From: Agrobacterium tumefaciens
GTDB taxonomy: Bacteria > Pseudomonadota > Alphaproteobacteria > Rhizobiales > Rhizobiaceae
NCBI GenBank assembly: GCA_017744915.1
Contig: JAGIAH010000002.1
Coordinates: 310,001-374,000, forward strand
Direction: 5' to 3'
Length of the DNA: 64,000 nt
Shown here: one piece after another, positions 16,923 to 25,015 of the stretch
Layout: every line of letters begins with the position of its first letter
Position numbering within the stretch: position 1 is the stretch's first letter
Translations under genes and position numbers: made by a program
Notes under the pieces: model-generated
Databases searched by the model: none
What the model was told of the DNA's origin: nothing
What the model saw: the letters and a program-made list of their open reading frames with translations, nothing else

Positions 16923-17936
16923 AGGCAGGAAGGCGAGCAGCCGTCTTTCATCGGCCCTGAGGCCGGAGACGGGTTTTGCGCCGACCTTCAGGATGCGACC
17001 GAGTTTTTTCCGGGCTTTTTCTTCTGTCGCTATGTCGAGAACGGCGGGATGCACATAGCTCTTGCGGCAGATGGCGGGCGTGTTGGAAAGCTCTGCCGCC
17101 GCGGCCTGGCACATGCCCTTTATGCTCGGTTTTTCACCCGCCGCCACATGTTCCATCGCGTTGCAGAAGGCCGCGAGCGTTCCGCCCCAGGTGCGGAAGG
17201 TCTTTGCTGAAATGCCCTGACCGCCAATGCCTGAGAGGTAAGCGTTGAGGTCGCTGGAATCGACGGAATGCACCCGGTTTTCGCTATCCTGCCAGACGAA
17301 GAGTTCCTTGCCGGGCAGATCGGCGATTTCCTCGAGGATTTTCTGAAGGCGCGGATGGCGCAATTGCCGTTTCACCTTCTGCCCGCCCTTGGCAGCAAAA
17401 CGCAGCTCGATGGTCTCACCGAAGGAAACGTGGCGCTTGAGCAGGGTCGTTGCGCCATAGGTGCCGTTGGTTTCGAGATAGGAGCGGTTGCCGACGCGCA
17501 GATAGGCGGCGTCAAGCAGCAGGGTGAGCGCCGCGAGCGTCATCTCCTGCCCATGATCCTGCATTTCGATATCGGCAATGGCCCGGCGGCGGATGGCGGG
17601 CAGCGCCTTGCCGAAGCTCTTGAGCTGGAAGAATTTCGTCTCACCGCGCAGCGCGTGCCAGTCGGGATGATAGCGATATTGTTTTCGCCCGCGCGCATCA
17701 AAGCCCGTGGCCTGCAAATGCCCTGACGGATCGATGCATATCCATACGTCCCTGTAGGCAGGCGGCACGCCGAGCGATTTGATGCGCTTCAATTCGACGC
17801 TGTCGGAGAGAAGCTCGCCGCCCGGCAGCCGGTAACAGAAACCCCGCCCGCGTTTTTCGCGGGAAATACCCGGCTCCTGATCGTTGACATAGGCAAGTCC
17901 GATTTTGGCAAGAAGGCGGGTCGGCGGTTGTGGCAT
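16920..17936 (-). CDS. DNA topoisomerase IB (poxvirus-like)
   Basis: A 338-aa type IB topoisomerase, which relaxes supercoils through a 3'-phosphotyrosyl intermediate. Catalytic residues are visible: the Arg in AAYLRVGNRSY (about 147), Lys/Arg in SAKTFRTWGGT (Arg 248) and the nucleophile Tyr 294 in ICRKSYVHP. An N-terminal domain of about 90 residues (SLGVPPAYRDVWICIDPSGH, LQATGFDARGRKQYRYH) matches bacterial and vaccinia enzymes. The size is usual for the bacterial group. The stop codon lies in an intergenic repeat element. Its physiological role in rhizobia is not established. Confidence 0.94.
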   Translation of the reverse strand: MPQPPTRLLAKIGLAYVNDQEPGISREKRGRGFCYRLPGGELLSDSVELKRIKSLGVPPAYRDVWICIDPSGHLQATGFDARGRKQYRYHPDWHALRGETKFFQLKSFGKALPAIRRRAIADIEMQDHGQEMTLAALTLLLDAAYLRVGNRSYLETNGTYGATTLLKRHVSFGETIELRFAAKGGQKVKRQLRHPRLQKILEEIADLPGKELFVWQDSENRVHSVDSSDLNAYLSGIGGQGISAKTFRTWGGTLAAFCNAMEHVAAGEKPSIKGMCQAAAAELSNTPAICRKSYVHPAVLDIATEEKARKKLGRILKVGAKPVSGLRADERRLLAFLP

Positions 17937-17975
17937 TGTTTTTCCCGGCAGGTTTCACGCTGCGGCAAACGAAAA

Positions 17976-18003
17976 ACAGGCCGCCTTCGTTCCGGCGGCC
18001 TGT
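17976..18003 (-). terminator. Rho-independent terminator of the PQQ-type dehydrogenase gene
   Basis: ACAGGCCGCC (17976-17985) and GGCGGCCTGT (17994-18003) form a 10-bp perfect stem with an 8-nt loop. On the minus strand the stem is followed by TTTTTCG. It lies 34 nt beyond the stop of the dehydrogenase gene. Confidence 0.85.
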
Positions 18004-18036
18004 CGCTACGATCATCCGTTTTCGTGGCCGGCCTTT

Positions 18037-19266
18037 TTAGCCGGCTTTGGCGATCCTGATAATCTGGGATTCGCCGCCGCCGCGTTCCTCGGTCACAGCG
18101 TAGAGCGCGCCGTCTGGCCCGATCTTGACGTCGCGGATGCGCGCTTCGAGCGGCAGCCGGCTTTCGGTTGCGACTTTGTCACCATCGATATGCAGGATGA
18201 CGAGGCCTTGGCTCACCAGCCCGCCGACGATGAAGGCGCCCTTCCATTCCGGAATCAGATCGCCGTCATAATAAGCCATGCCGGAAGGGCCGATGACCGG
18301 ATCCCAATAATAGACCGGCTGTTCCATGCCCCGCTTTGCGGTAATACCTTGGCCGACGGACCGGCCGCTATATTCGACGCCATAGGTTATGACGGGCCAG
18401 CCGTAATTCAAACCCGCTTTCGGCCTGTTCAACTCGTCGCCACCCCTTGGGCCATGTTCCACTGTCCAGAGCCTGCCCTGGCCGTCGAGCGCTGCCGCCT
18501 GCATGTTGCGGTGACCGTAGCTCCATATTTCGGGAAGGACATTCTGCTGGCCGGAGAAGGGGTTGCCCTTGAAGGCCTTGCCCTGCGTGTCGATGCGGAA
18601 GACCTTGCCGAGACCACTCGACAGATCCTGCGCCTGCACGCGCGGCTTCGCGTCCGAACGCTCGCCAACGGTGACGTAAAGCTCGTTGTTCGGGCCGAAG
18701 ACGAGGCGGGAGCCGAAATGTTTGTCGCCGTCATAGGTCGGCATCTGGCGGAAGATCACCGAGACGTCTTCCAGCTTCGCCGTGCCTCCCTGTTCGGTCA
18801 GCTTGGCGGAGGCCACGGAGGTACCGTTGCCGCCGTCACGCGGTTCGGAGAAGGAGAAGAATATCTTGCGCGATGTTTCGAAATCCGGTGCAAGCGCTAT
18901 GTCGAGAAGACCGCCCTGTCCGTCGGAGGCGACCTCCGGCACACCTTCTATCGCCGGGCCGGCCTTGCCATCGGCGACGATATGCATGGCACCCTCCTTC
19001 GCAGCCACGATCATGCGGCCATCGGGCAGGAATTCCATGGACCAGAGATGGGGCAGCCCCTCTGCGACAACGGTTTTTTCGACGTTCGGCTGGGCAGCAG
19101 CCTGCGGCGCGCGGGTCTGACCCTCAAAAGCCGGTTTCTGATCCGGCGCATTCGGCCGTTTCGTTTCGGCAGCCGGGGCGGTCTGTGCATGGGCTGCGCC
19201 GGCTAGCGGCACGGCGAGCAACGCAAGCAGCATCGTCGAACTCAGAAATCGGTTGTTGCGGAACAT
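18037..19266 (-). CDS. PQQ-dependent sugar dehydrogenase (soluble aldose dehydrogenase type)
   Basis: A 409-aa secreted beta-propeller of the GSDH/sorbosone dehydrogenase family. It oxidises sugars or related compounds with PQQ and passes electrons to the respiratory chain. The signal peptide ends near AGAAHAQ, and a low-complexity Ala/Pro linker follows. Family motifs include LPHLWSMEFLPDGRMIVAAK, the catalytic-His region YGHRNMQAAALDGQGRLWTV followed by EHGPRGGDELN, and GLNYGWPVITYG. GGGAG lies just before the ATG at 19266. A strong terminator closes the gene, so it is monocistronic. A c-type cytochrome at 8.1 kb could be an acceptor, but this is speculative. Confidence 0.9.
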   Translation of the reverse strand: MFRNNRFLSSTMLLALLAVPLAGAAHAQTAPAAETKRPNAPDQKPAFEGQTRAPQAAAQPNVEKTVVAEGLPHLWSMEFLPDGRMIVAAKEGAMHIVADGKAGPAIEGVPEVASDGQGGLLDIALAPDFETSRKIFFSFSEPRDGGNGTSVASAKLTEQGGTAKLEDVSVIFRQMPTYDGDKHFGSRLVFGPNNELYVTVGERSDAKPRVQAQDLSSGLGKVFRIDTQGKAFKGNPFSGQQNVLPEIWSYGHRNMQAAALDGQGRLWTVEHGPRGGDELNRPKAGLNYGWPVITYGVEYSGRSVGQGITAKRGMEQPVYYWDPVIGPSGMAYYDGDLIPEWKGAFIVGGLVSQGLVILHIDGDKVATESRLPLEARIRDVKIGPDGALYAVTEERGGGESQIIRIAKAG

Positions 19267-19297
19267 GGGTCTCCCTTCCTCCGTTGGCATCTGGTGG

Positions 19298-19337
19298 GAA
19301 ACCATTTGGGGAGGATTTCGTTTCCTGCGATGGTTTC
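19298..19337. promoter_or_regulatory. Inverted repeat in the dehydrogenase promoter region
   Basis: GAAACCAT (19298-19305) and ATGGTTTC (19330-19337) are perfect 8-bp arms 24 nt apart, centred about 50 bp before the dehydrogenase start. A smaller AGGA/TCCT dyad lies inside. It could be an operator. Confidence 0.35.
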
Positions 19338-19450
19338 AAGAAAACTTGATCGTGCCGTGTGCAGGCGCGCTCCCTTTTTTCATCCATGGGAATTCATAAG
19401 GAACCGCCGGTCCTCCGCCACGTTTTCCCTCTGGTGACAAGGAGGGTGTT

Positions 19451-19636
19451 ATGCAGATCATCGACAATAAAACCATCGACGGGAACAGAACCAGGCCGAT
19501 CCTGAATGTCGCGGAATTCTGCCGCCGTTACCGGCTGGACAAGGCGGAAGAGACCCGGCTCAGAAAACTGTTCGGCGAATTTGCATCCCGGCACGAGCTT
19601 TTGATGAATGCACAGCGCAAGCCGAGCTTCCGCTGA
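19451..19636 (+). CDS. Small conserved hypothetical protein (61 aa)
   Basis: A 61-aa protein beginning MQIIDNKTIDGNRTRPILNV and rich in charged residues (CRRYRLDKAEETRLRKLFGE). It has no signal peptide or membrane segment. A strong AAGGAGG lies 7 nt before the ATG, which supports real translation. Its stop is directly adjacent to the stop of rsmJ on the other strand. I recall similar short proteins in rhizobia but know of no function. The predicted structure is mostly alpha-helical. Confidence 0.65.
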   Translation: MQIIDNKTIDGNRTRPILNVAEFCRRYRLDKAEETRLRKLFGEFASRHELLMNAQRKPSFR

Positions 19637-20263
19637 TCATTCCTCCGGATCGAGAGATTTTCCGAAGATCATGAAGACATCATAACGGGTGTTCTTGCCG
19701 ATGATCTGGTGCGAGGGCTTGCGAATGCCCGGCATCGGCTCGGCACGCAGCGGCCATTTCAGCACCACCCGTTTCGTCGCATTTTCAAGCGCCGCCTCCA
19801 TGAGCTCCATCTGATCGGGATCGGAGCCGACCAGTTCCCTGAGCACCCGCATCTCCTTTTTCACCAGCGCCGTATTGTGGCGCGGCGGATGCATGGGGTC
19901 GACGATAATCACCTCGGGGGAAAGCTCCTTCAGCAACTGACGGGAGTCGCCATGCAGCAGTGTCATGCGCGCCGCCGCCTCGGCATAGGCGCCGCCCGCT
20001 TCCACGGCGCGGCGAATGCCATCGGCGAGATGGGCATGCATCTCCGGCGAACGTTCGATGAGGGTGACATCAGCCCCGAGCGAGGCGAGCAGGAAGGCAT
20101 CCCGCCCCAGCCCGGCCGTGGCGTCCACGATTTTTGGCGTGCGGCCCTTGGTGAAGCCGGCGGCTTTCGGCAGGGCCTGTCCACGTCCTTCGCCGGAGCG
20201 GAAACGGTGGCCGACAGCGCCGCCGACAAAATCCACTACGAAACTTTCGTTTTCTTCCTTCAT
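19637..20263 (-). CDS. rsmJ: 16S rRNA (guanine1516-N2)-methyltransferase RsmJ-like
   Basis: A 208-aa SAM-dependent methyltransferase. Motif I is IVDATAGLGRDAFLLASLGA, with acidic motif II at VTLIERSPEMH and the catalytic-region motif VIIVDPMHPPR, which matches RsmJ (DPMYP/PP type). In E. coli the enzyme methylates G1516 of 16S rRNA; that protein is about 250 aa, so this one lacks part of the N terminus. It lies 8 nt after the pseudouridine synthase gene, and the two look like an operon for rRNA modification. Confidence 0.88.
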   Translation of the reverse strand: MKEENESFVVDFVGGAVGHRFRSGEGRGQALPKAAGFTKGRTPKIVDATAGLGRDAFLLASLGADVTLIERSPEMHAHLADGIRRAVEAGGAYAEAAARMTLLHGDSRQLLKELSPEVIIVDPMHPPRHNTALVKKEMRVLRELVGSDPDQMELMEAALENATKRVVLKWPLRAEPMPGIRKPSHQIIGKNTRYDVFMIFGKSLDPEE

Positions 20264-20271
20264 CTGCGACC

Positions 20272-20940
20272 TCAGAACGGGCAGGGCACGGTATAGGTGA
20301 CGTTGCGGCCATCGGGATGGCGGAAGCCGACCTCTTGCGCATGCAGCATCAGGCGCGGCGCGGCGGCGAGTGCCTCGCCTTCGGCATAAAACTCATCGCC
20401 GAGAATGGGGTGGCCAAGCGCCTTCATATGCACCCGCAATTGGTGGGTGCGGCCGGTGAGGGGGCTAAGCGCCAGCCGTGTTGCCGGAAGCGGCAATCGC
20501 TCCAAAACGCGCCAGAGGCTTTGCGCCGGCTTGCCGTTTTCGTGGTCCACGCGGTGGCGGGGTTTGTTGTCGGGGTCGATCGCCAGCGGCAGGTCCACTT
20601 CGCCTTCTTCACCCGCGACAGCGCCCCAGACGACGGCAACATAGGATTTGCGTGTTTCACGTTTCTCGAACTGGGCGGCGATCGCCGCATGTGCCTTGCG
20701 GTTCAGGGACATCAGCACGATGCCTGATGTGTCCTTGTCCAGCCGGTTGATCATCAGGGCTTTCGGAAACTGTTTCTGCACCCGCGTCAAAAGGCTGTCG
20801 GAAAGCGCGGGATCGCGCCCGGGCACGGATAAAAGCCCGCTCGGCTTGTCCAGCACCAGCAGGTCGTCGTCGCGGTGCACGATGGTGAGCCAGGGCTCGA
20901 GCGGCGGATTGTAGATGGGGTTGGAAAGCTCAGATGACAT
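20272..20940 (-). CDS. rluA: RluA-family pseudouridine synthase
   Basis: A 222-aa RNA pseudouridine synthase. The catalytic Asp lies in MINRLDKDTSGIVL, the family's HRLD(x)xTSG-type motif. LVLDKPSGLLSVPG and SPLTGRTHQLRVHMKALGHP are also diagnostic. There is no S4 domain, and the length matches RluA of E. coli (23S U746 and tRNA U32). Target specificity is an assignment by similarity only. It is followed after 8 nt by rsmJ. Confidence 0.88.
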   Translation of the reverse strand: MSSELSNPIYNPPLEPWLTIVHRDDDLLVLDKPSGLLSVPGRDPALSDSLLTRVQKQFPKALMINRLDKDTSGIVLMSLNRKAHAAIAAQFEKRETRKSYVAVVWGAVAGEEGEVDLPLAIDPDNKPRHRVDHENGKPAQSLWRVLERLPLPATRLALSPLTGRTHQLRVHMKALGHPILGDEFYAEGEALAAAPRLMLHAQEVGFRHPDGRNVTYTVPCPF

Positions 20941-20978
20941 GCCGCTTCCTTAGCACGAATCTCGTGTTCGGACAGGCG

Positions 20979-21566
20979 CTAGTCGGGAATATCGAGATTG
21001 ACGCGCCCGCTGGTCAGATCGCTCAGAAGCCGGGTAAGCCGTTCGGCTTCCTCTGTCGGAACGGAGAGCAGCATATCCGCGCCGGTGCCGGTGAAATCCT
21101 CCCGCTCCAGCCGCAGGTTCGGTGTGGCGGAAAGGCGCGATTTCACCAGCGCCAGATCGGAGAAGGGGCAGCTCAGCGTGGCGCTGACATAGGCGATGAC
21201 GGGTGACGTCTCGCCGAGCCGCAGGCAGGCTGCCGCCGTGCCGCCATAGGCGCGCATCAGCCCACCGCTGCCAAGCAGGATGCCGCCGAACCAGCGGATG
21301 ACGAGAACCGCCACGTTGTCCAGCGCCTGACCGTCAATCGCCTGAAGGATCGGTTTACCGGCCGTGCCGGAAGGCTCGCCGTCGTCACTGAAACGATAGG
21401 TCTGGCCTGTTCGCCATGCCCAGCAATTATGGTTGGCGTCGGGGTCGGAATGCGCCGCGAGGAAGTTTTTCGCATCCTCTTCGCCGGTTACCGGTGCGGC
21501 AAAGGCGATGAAGCGGCTTTTTTTGATATCCTGCGAAAAGGTGACGGGGCGGTCGAGCGTGAACAT
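20979..21566 (-). CDS. YigZ/IMPACT-family protein
   Basis: A 195-aa protein of the YigZ/IMPACT (UPF0029) family. The family signature DDGEPSGTAGKPILQAI is present, with NHNCWAWRTG before it and LVIRWFGGILLGSGGLMRAY after it. A C-terminal DUF1949-like domain follows. The biochemical role is unsettled; IMPACT proteins in eukaryotes regulate translation. The ATG at 21566 (MFTLDRP) is preferred over a start at 21620 because the family begins shortly before this point. It lies upstream of rluA on the same strand. Confidence 0.88.
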   Translation of the reverse strand: MFTLDRPVTFSQDIKKSRFIAFAAPVTGEEDAKNFLAAHSDPDANHNCWAWRTGQTYRFSDDGEPSGTAGKPILQAIDGQALDNVAVLVIRWFGGILLGSGGLMRAYGGTAAACLRLGETSPVIAYVSATLSCPFSDLALVKSRLSATPNLRLEREDFTGTGADMLLSVPTEEAERLTRLLSDLTSGRVNLDIPD

Positions 21567-21628
21567 GGGCGTTTCAATATCGCATATATTCGCGCCCGGA
21601 AATCGGTATAAGGCTCTCAACGGTAAAG

Positions 21629-22864
21629 ATGGCTAAGGAGAGGGTTTTGAGCGAGGCGAGGCAGGTCGCGATTATCGGCGGCGGACCGGCGGGGCTGATG
21701 GCGGCCGAGATGCTCTCGTCCGCGGGCCATGCCGTGACGGTGTTCGAGGCGATGCCGACCGTGGCGCGCAAATTGCTGATGGCCGGGAAATCCGGCCTCA
21801 ACATCACCCATGCCGAAGATTACGACAGTTTCCGCCGCCGTTTTGGAGAGGCGGAACCGCGGCTGCGTGCCGCTCTCGACGATTTCACCCCGGAGATGCT
21901 GCGCGACTGGGCTGAGCGGCTGGGGCAGGAAACCTTTATTGGCACCTCGGGCCGGGTGTTTCCGAAGGTCATGAAAGCCTCGCCGTTGCTGCGCGCCTGG
22001 CTCGCCCGGCTGGAGGCACAAGGCGTCACCATCAGGACGCGGCACCGCTGGACGGGTTTTTCCGGCGACCGGCTGATGTTTGCAACGCCGGAGGGTGAGG
22101 TCACCCTCAAGGCCGATGCCGTGCTTATGGCGCTCGGCGGAGCGAGCTGGCCACGGCTCGGCTCCGATGCGGCATGGGTGCCGGTGCTGGCGGAAAAGGG
22201 TGTGACGATCGCCCCGTTCCGCCCCGCCAATTGTGGTTTCGATGTCGATTGGAGCGATATTTTCCGCCAGCGTTTTGCGGGCGAAGCGGTGAAATCCACC
22301 ATCACCATTTCCCCGGCCGGGGCCTTTCAGGGCGAGTTCGTGATAACGAAGCACGGCATCGAAGGCAGCGTGGTCTACGCCCATTCCGCCGCACTGCGCG
22401 ACCGGCTGGAACAGGCGGGCGGCGCTTCGCTCGCGGTTGATCTTGCGCCTGGACGCACGGTCGAACGGCTCAGCCGAGACCTGGCGAAGCTTGGCCGGAA
22501 GGAGAGTTTCGCAAACCGCATGCGCAAGGCCGCCGGCCTCTCCGCCGTCAAGGTCGGGCTGCTACGGGACATCTTCCCCGATATCGCGGCCATGCCGGAT
22601 GATTTTGTCGCTGCGAGAATAAAACACATGGAGATACCGCTCCTGCGGCCACGGCCGATTACCGAGGCGATTTCGGTGGCCGGTGGCGTCGCGTGGAGCG
22701 GTGTCGATGAGAACTACATGCTGGGAAAGCTCCCCGGCATATTCGCTGCCGGGGAAATGCTGGACTGGGAAGCCCCGACAGGCGGTTATCTCCTGACCGC
22801 CTGTTTTGCCACCGGCAGGGCGGCGGCGAAGGGCATGGCCCGGTGGCTTGACGGTTCAGCCTGA
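21629..22864 (+). CDS. BaiN/HI0933-type NAD(P)/FAD-dependent oxidoreductase
   Basis: A 411-aa flavoprotein. The FAD-binding GxGxxG is VAIIGGGPAGLMAAEML. Family blocks include LLMAGKSGLNITHAED, ADAVLMALGGASWPRLGSDA and the C-terminal FAD-contact region GIFAAGEMLDWEAPTGGYLL. These features match the HI0933/BaiN family (TIGR03862 subgroup from memory), whose substrates are mostly unknown. It is divergent from the YigZ gene and overlaps the betaine-type ATPase gene tail-to-tail by 9 nt. Confidence 0.88.
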   Translation: MAKERVLSEARQVAIIGGGPAGLMAAEMLSSAGHAVTVFEAMPTVARKLLMAGKSGLNITHAEDYDSFRRRFGEAEPRLRAALDDFTPEMLRDWAERLGQETFIGTSGRVFPKVMKASPLLRAWLARLEAQGVTIRTRHRWTGFSGDRLMFATPEGEVTLKADAVLMALGGASWPRLGSDAAWVPVLAEKGVTIAPFRPANCGFDVDWSDIFRQRFAGEAVKSTITISPAGAFQGEFVITKHGIEGSVVYAHSAALRDRLEQAGGASLAVDLAPGRTVERLSRDLAKLGRKESFANRMRKAAGLSAVKVGLLRDIFPDIAAMPDDFVAARIKHMEIPLLRPRPITEAISVAGGVAWSGVDENYMLGKLPGIFAAGEMLDWEAPTGGYLLTACFATGRAAAKGMARWLDGSA

Positions 22865-23917
22865 CAGCCGCTCCGCCATGCCGCCTTCCTCGCCATGCGC
22901 GGTCTTCACAAGGCAGCGCATGATGGCGTCGGTGGTGATGGCGCCGAGCGCCTTGCCGTTTTCCCCGATGATCGTGGCGCTGCTGACATTTTCCCGGACA
23001 AGTGCGCGCAGGCCTTCCTCGACCGTCATATCGGCATCGAGCTGAAGGCGGGACTGGCCGGAGAATTCCGGCTGCACGACAGCGCCGAGGCGAATGACCC
23101 TGCCGCGATTGACCTCTTCCACGAAGGCCTCGATATAGCTGTCGGCGGGCGACATGACGATTTCCGCCGCCGTACCCTGCTGGATGATCTCGCCGTCACG
23201 CAGGATGGCGATCTTGTCGCCAAGCCGCAGCGCCTCATCGAGATCGTGGGTGATGAAAACCACGGTCTTCTTCAGTTCCTTCTGCAGCTCCAGGAGTACC
23301 GTCTGCATATCGACGCGGATGAGCGGATCGAGCGCCGAATAGGCCTCGTCCATCAACAGGATTTCGGCATTGTTGGTCAGTGCCCGGGCGAGGCCGACAC
23401 GCTGCTGCATGCCGCCGGAAAGCTGGTTGGGGTAATGGCTGGAAAAGCCCTCGAGCCCCACGCGCCTGATCCAGACTTCGGCCCGCTCCTCGCGCTCGCG
23501 CTTGTCGACGCCCTGCACCTCAAGGCCATAGACGACATTCTGCAGCACGTTGCGATGCGGCAGCAGGCCGAATTTCTGGAACACCATCGCCGTCTTGTGG
23601 CGGCGGAATTCCAGAAGATCCGTCTCGTTCAAGCGACAGACATCGGTGCCGCCATAGAGGATTTCGCCGGCGGTCGGGTCGATCAGCCGGTTGACGTGGC
23701 GGATCAGCGTCGATTTGCCCGAGCCGGAAAGGCCCATGATGACGGTGATCTGCCCGCCCGGCATGGTGATGTTGATGTCGCGCAGACCAAGCACATGGCC
23801 ATGCGTGGCGTTGAGTTCGGCCTTCGACATGCCGGCCTTCACGGCTTCGACATGATTTGCCGCCTTGGAGCCGAAAATCTTGTAGAGGCTGCGAATTTCG
23901 ATCGATTGACTAGCCAT
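22856..23917 (-). CDS. Glycine betaine/proline-type ABC transporter ATP-binding protein (ProV type)
   Basis: A 353-aa ATPase with Walker A IMGLSGSGKST, signature LSGGMQQRVGLARAL, Walker B ILLMDEAYSALDP and H-loop FITHDLDEAL. A regulatory CBS-like segment ends the protein (DADMTVEEGLRALVRENVSS). The segment before Walker A (KAGMSKAELNATHGHVLGLR) is characteristic of ProV/OpuAA. The ATG at 23917 overlaps the permease gene by 8 nt; the longer in-frame leader is not family-like. It probably imports a quaternary amine. Confidence 0.92.
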   Translation of the reverse strand: MASQSIEIRSLYKIFGSKAANHVEAVKAGMSKAELNATHGHVLGLRDINITMPGGQITVIMGLSGSGKSTLIRHVNRLIDPTAGEILYGGTDVCRLNETDLLEFRRHKTAMVFQKFGLLPHRNVLQNVVYGLEVQGVDKREREERAEVWIRRVGLEGFSSHYPNQLSGGMQQRVGLARALTNNAEILLMDEAYSALDPLIRVDMQTVLLELQKELKKTVVFITHDLDEALRLGDKIAILRDGEIIQQGTAAEIVMSPADSYIEAFVEEVNRGRVIRLGAVVQPEFSGQSRLQLDADMTVEEGLRALVRENVSSATIIGENGKALGAITTDAIMRCLVKTAHGEEGGMAERLSG

Positions 23918-24797
23918 GCGCCACTTCCCGATGTTTTTGCAGACGAAGGCCATAGGCCTGGCTGATGCGGTCGAAGATGATGGCGATGCCGACAATGGCA
24001 AGCCCGTTGAACACGCCGAGCGTGAAATACTGGTTGGCGATGGCCTTCAGCACTGGCTGGCCGAGACCCTGCACGCCGATCATGGAAGCGATGACCACCA
24101 TCGCGAGCGCCATCATGATCGTCTGGTTGATGCCGGCCATGATGGTGGGGAGCGCCAGCGGCAGCTGCACCTTGAAAAGCTTCTGGCGCTTCGAAGACCC
24201 GAAGGCATCGGCGGCCTCCAGCACATCGCGGTCGACCATGCGGATGCCAAGATTGGTGAGGCGGATCATCGGTGGAATGGCGTAGATGACGACGGCGATG
24301 ACACCCGGCACGCGGCCGATGCCGAGCAGCATGACGACGGGAATGAGATAAACGAAACTCGGCATCGTCTGCATCACGTCGAGAACGGGGTTGACCACGT
24401 TCTGCAGGCGGTTGGAGCGCGCCATGGCGATGCCGATCGGCAGGCCGATGATGATGGACAGCACGGCACAGACGAAGATCATCGAAATCGTCTTCATCGT
24501 GTCTTCCCACATGCCGAACCAGCCTATGGCGAAAAGAATGCCGCAGCAAAGCGAGACGATGGTTGCGCTGCGGCTACCGAACCAGGCAAGCGCGCCGACA
24601 ATAAGAATAACGACCGGCCAGGGCGCGCCGATCAAAAGCCTTTCCGACCCGATGAGGAAGCTCTGGAGGGGGGTAAACAGTCCCTCGATTGCGCCGCCAT
24701 AGGTTCGGGTGAAAGCCCGGAACCCCTCGTCGATGACTTTTTTCAGCGCGCGCAGAGCATCGTCATTCATGGTCGGAAATTTGAAAAGCCATTCCAT
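23910..24797 (-). CDS. Glycine betaine/proline-type ABC transporter permease (ProW type)
   Basis: A 295-aa permease with about seven membrane segments. The cytoplasmic EAA-like loop EAADAFGSSKRQKLFKVQLP and the block NPVLDVMQTMPSFVYLIPVV are typical of ProW/OpuAB. The start at 24797 (MEWLFKF) is preceded by GGAG, and an in-frame start at 24944 is rejected. It follows the binding-protein gene after 218 nt that contain a hairpin, and it overlaps the ATPase gene. Confidence 0.93.
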   Translation of the reverse strand: MEWLFKFPTMNDDALRALKKVIDEGFRAFTRTYGGAIEGLFTPLQSFLIGSERLLIGAPWPVVILIVGALAWFGSRSATIVSLCCGILFAIGWFGMWEDTMKTISMIFVCAVLSIIIGLPIGIAMARSNRLQNVVNPVLDVMQTMPSFVYLIPVVMLLGIGRVPGVIAVVIYAIPPMIRLTNLGIRMVDRDVLEAADAFGSSKRQKLFKVQLPLALPTIMAGINQTIMMALAMVVIASMIGVQGLGQPVLKAIANQYFTLGVFNGLAIVGIAIIFDRISQAYGLRLQKHREVAHG

Positions 24798-24990
24798 ATC
24801 CTGTTCTCCATGACGAACCGGAGGCGGGGATCGATATCCTCCGCGCTCCGGGAGTAAAATCGCCAGAGCGCCGCGCGTCTTCGTGGACGCCGGGCGGAAC
24901 GCTCTATCCTGTTGAACCGGCGCACCGCGCGCCCCGCGAAACATGCGTTGCGGCGATGCGGCCCGGCGTCGCCTTTGGCAGACGTCGGGT

Positions 24991-25014
24991 GCCGGTCAGA
25001 CATATCGGACCGGC
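24991..25014 (-). terminator. Intercistronic hairpin after the betaine-type binding protein gene
   Basis: GCCGGTC (24991-24997) and GACCGGC (25008-25014) form a 7-bp stem with a 10-nt loop, starting 1 nt beyond the binding-protein stop on the minus strand. There is no T-run. It probably protects the 3' end or attenuates transcription, so that the binding protein is made in excess over the permease and ATPase. Confidence 0.6.
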
Positions 25015-25015
25015 C

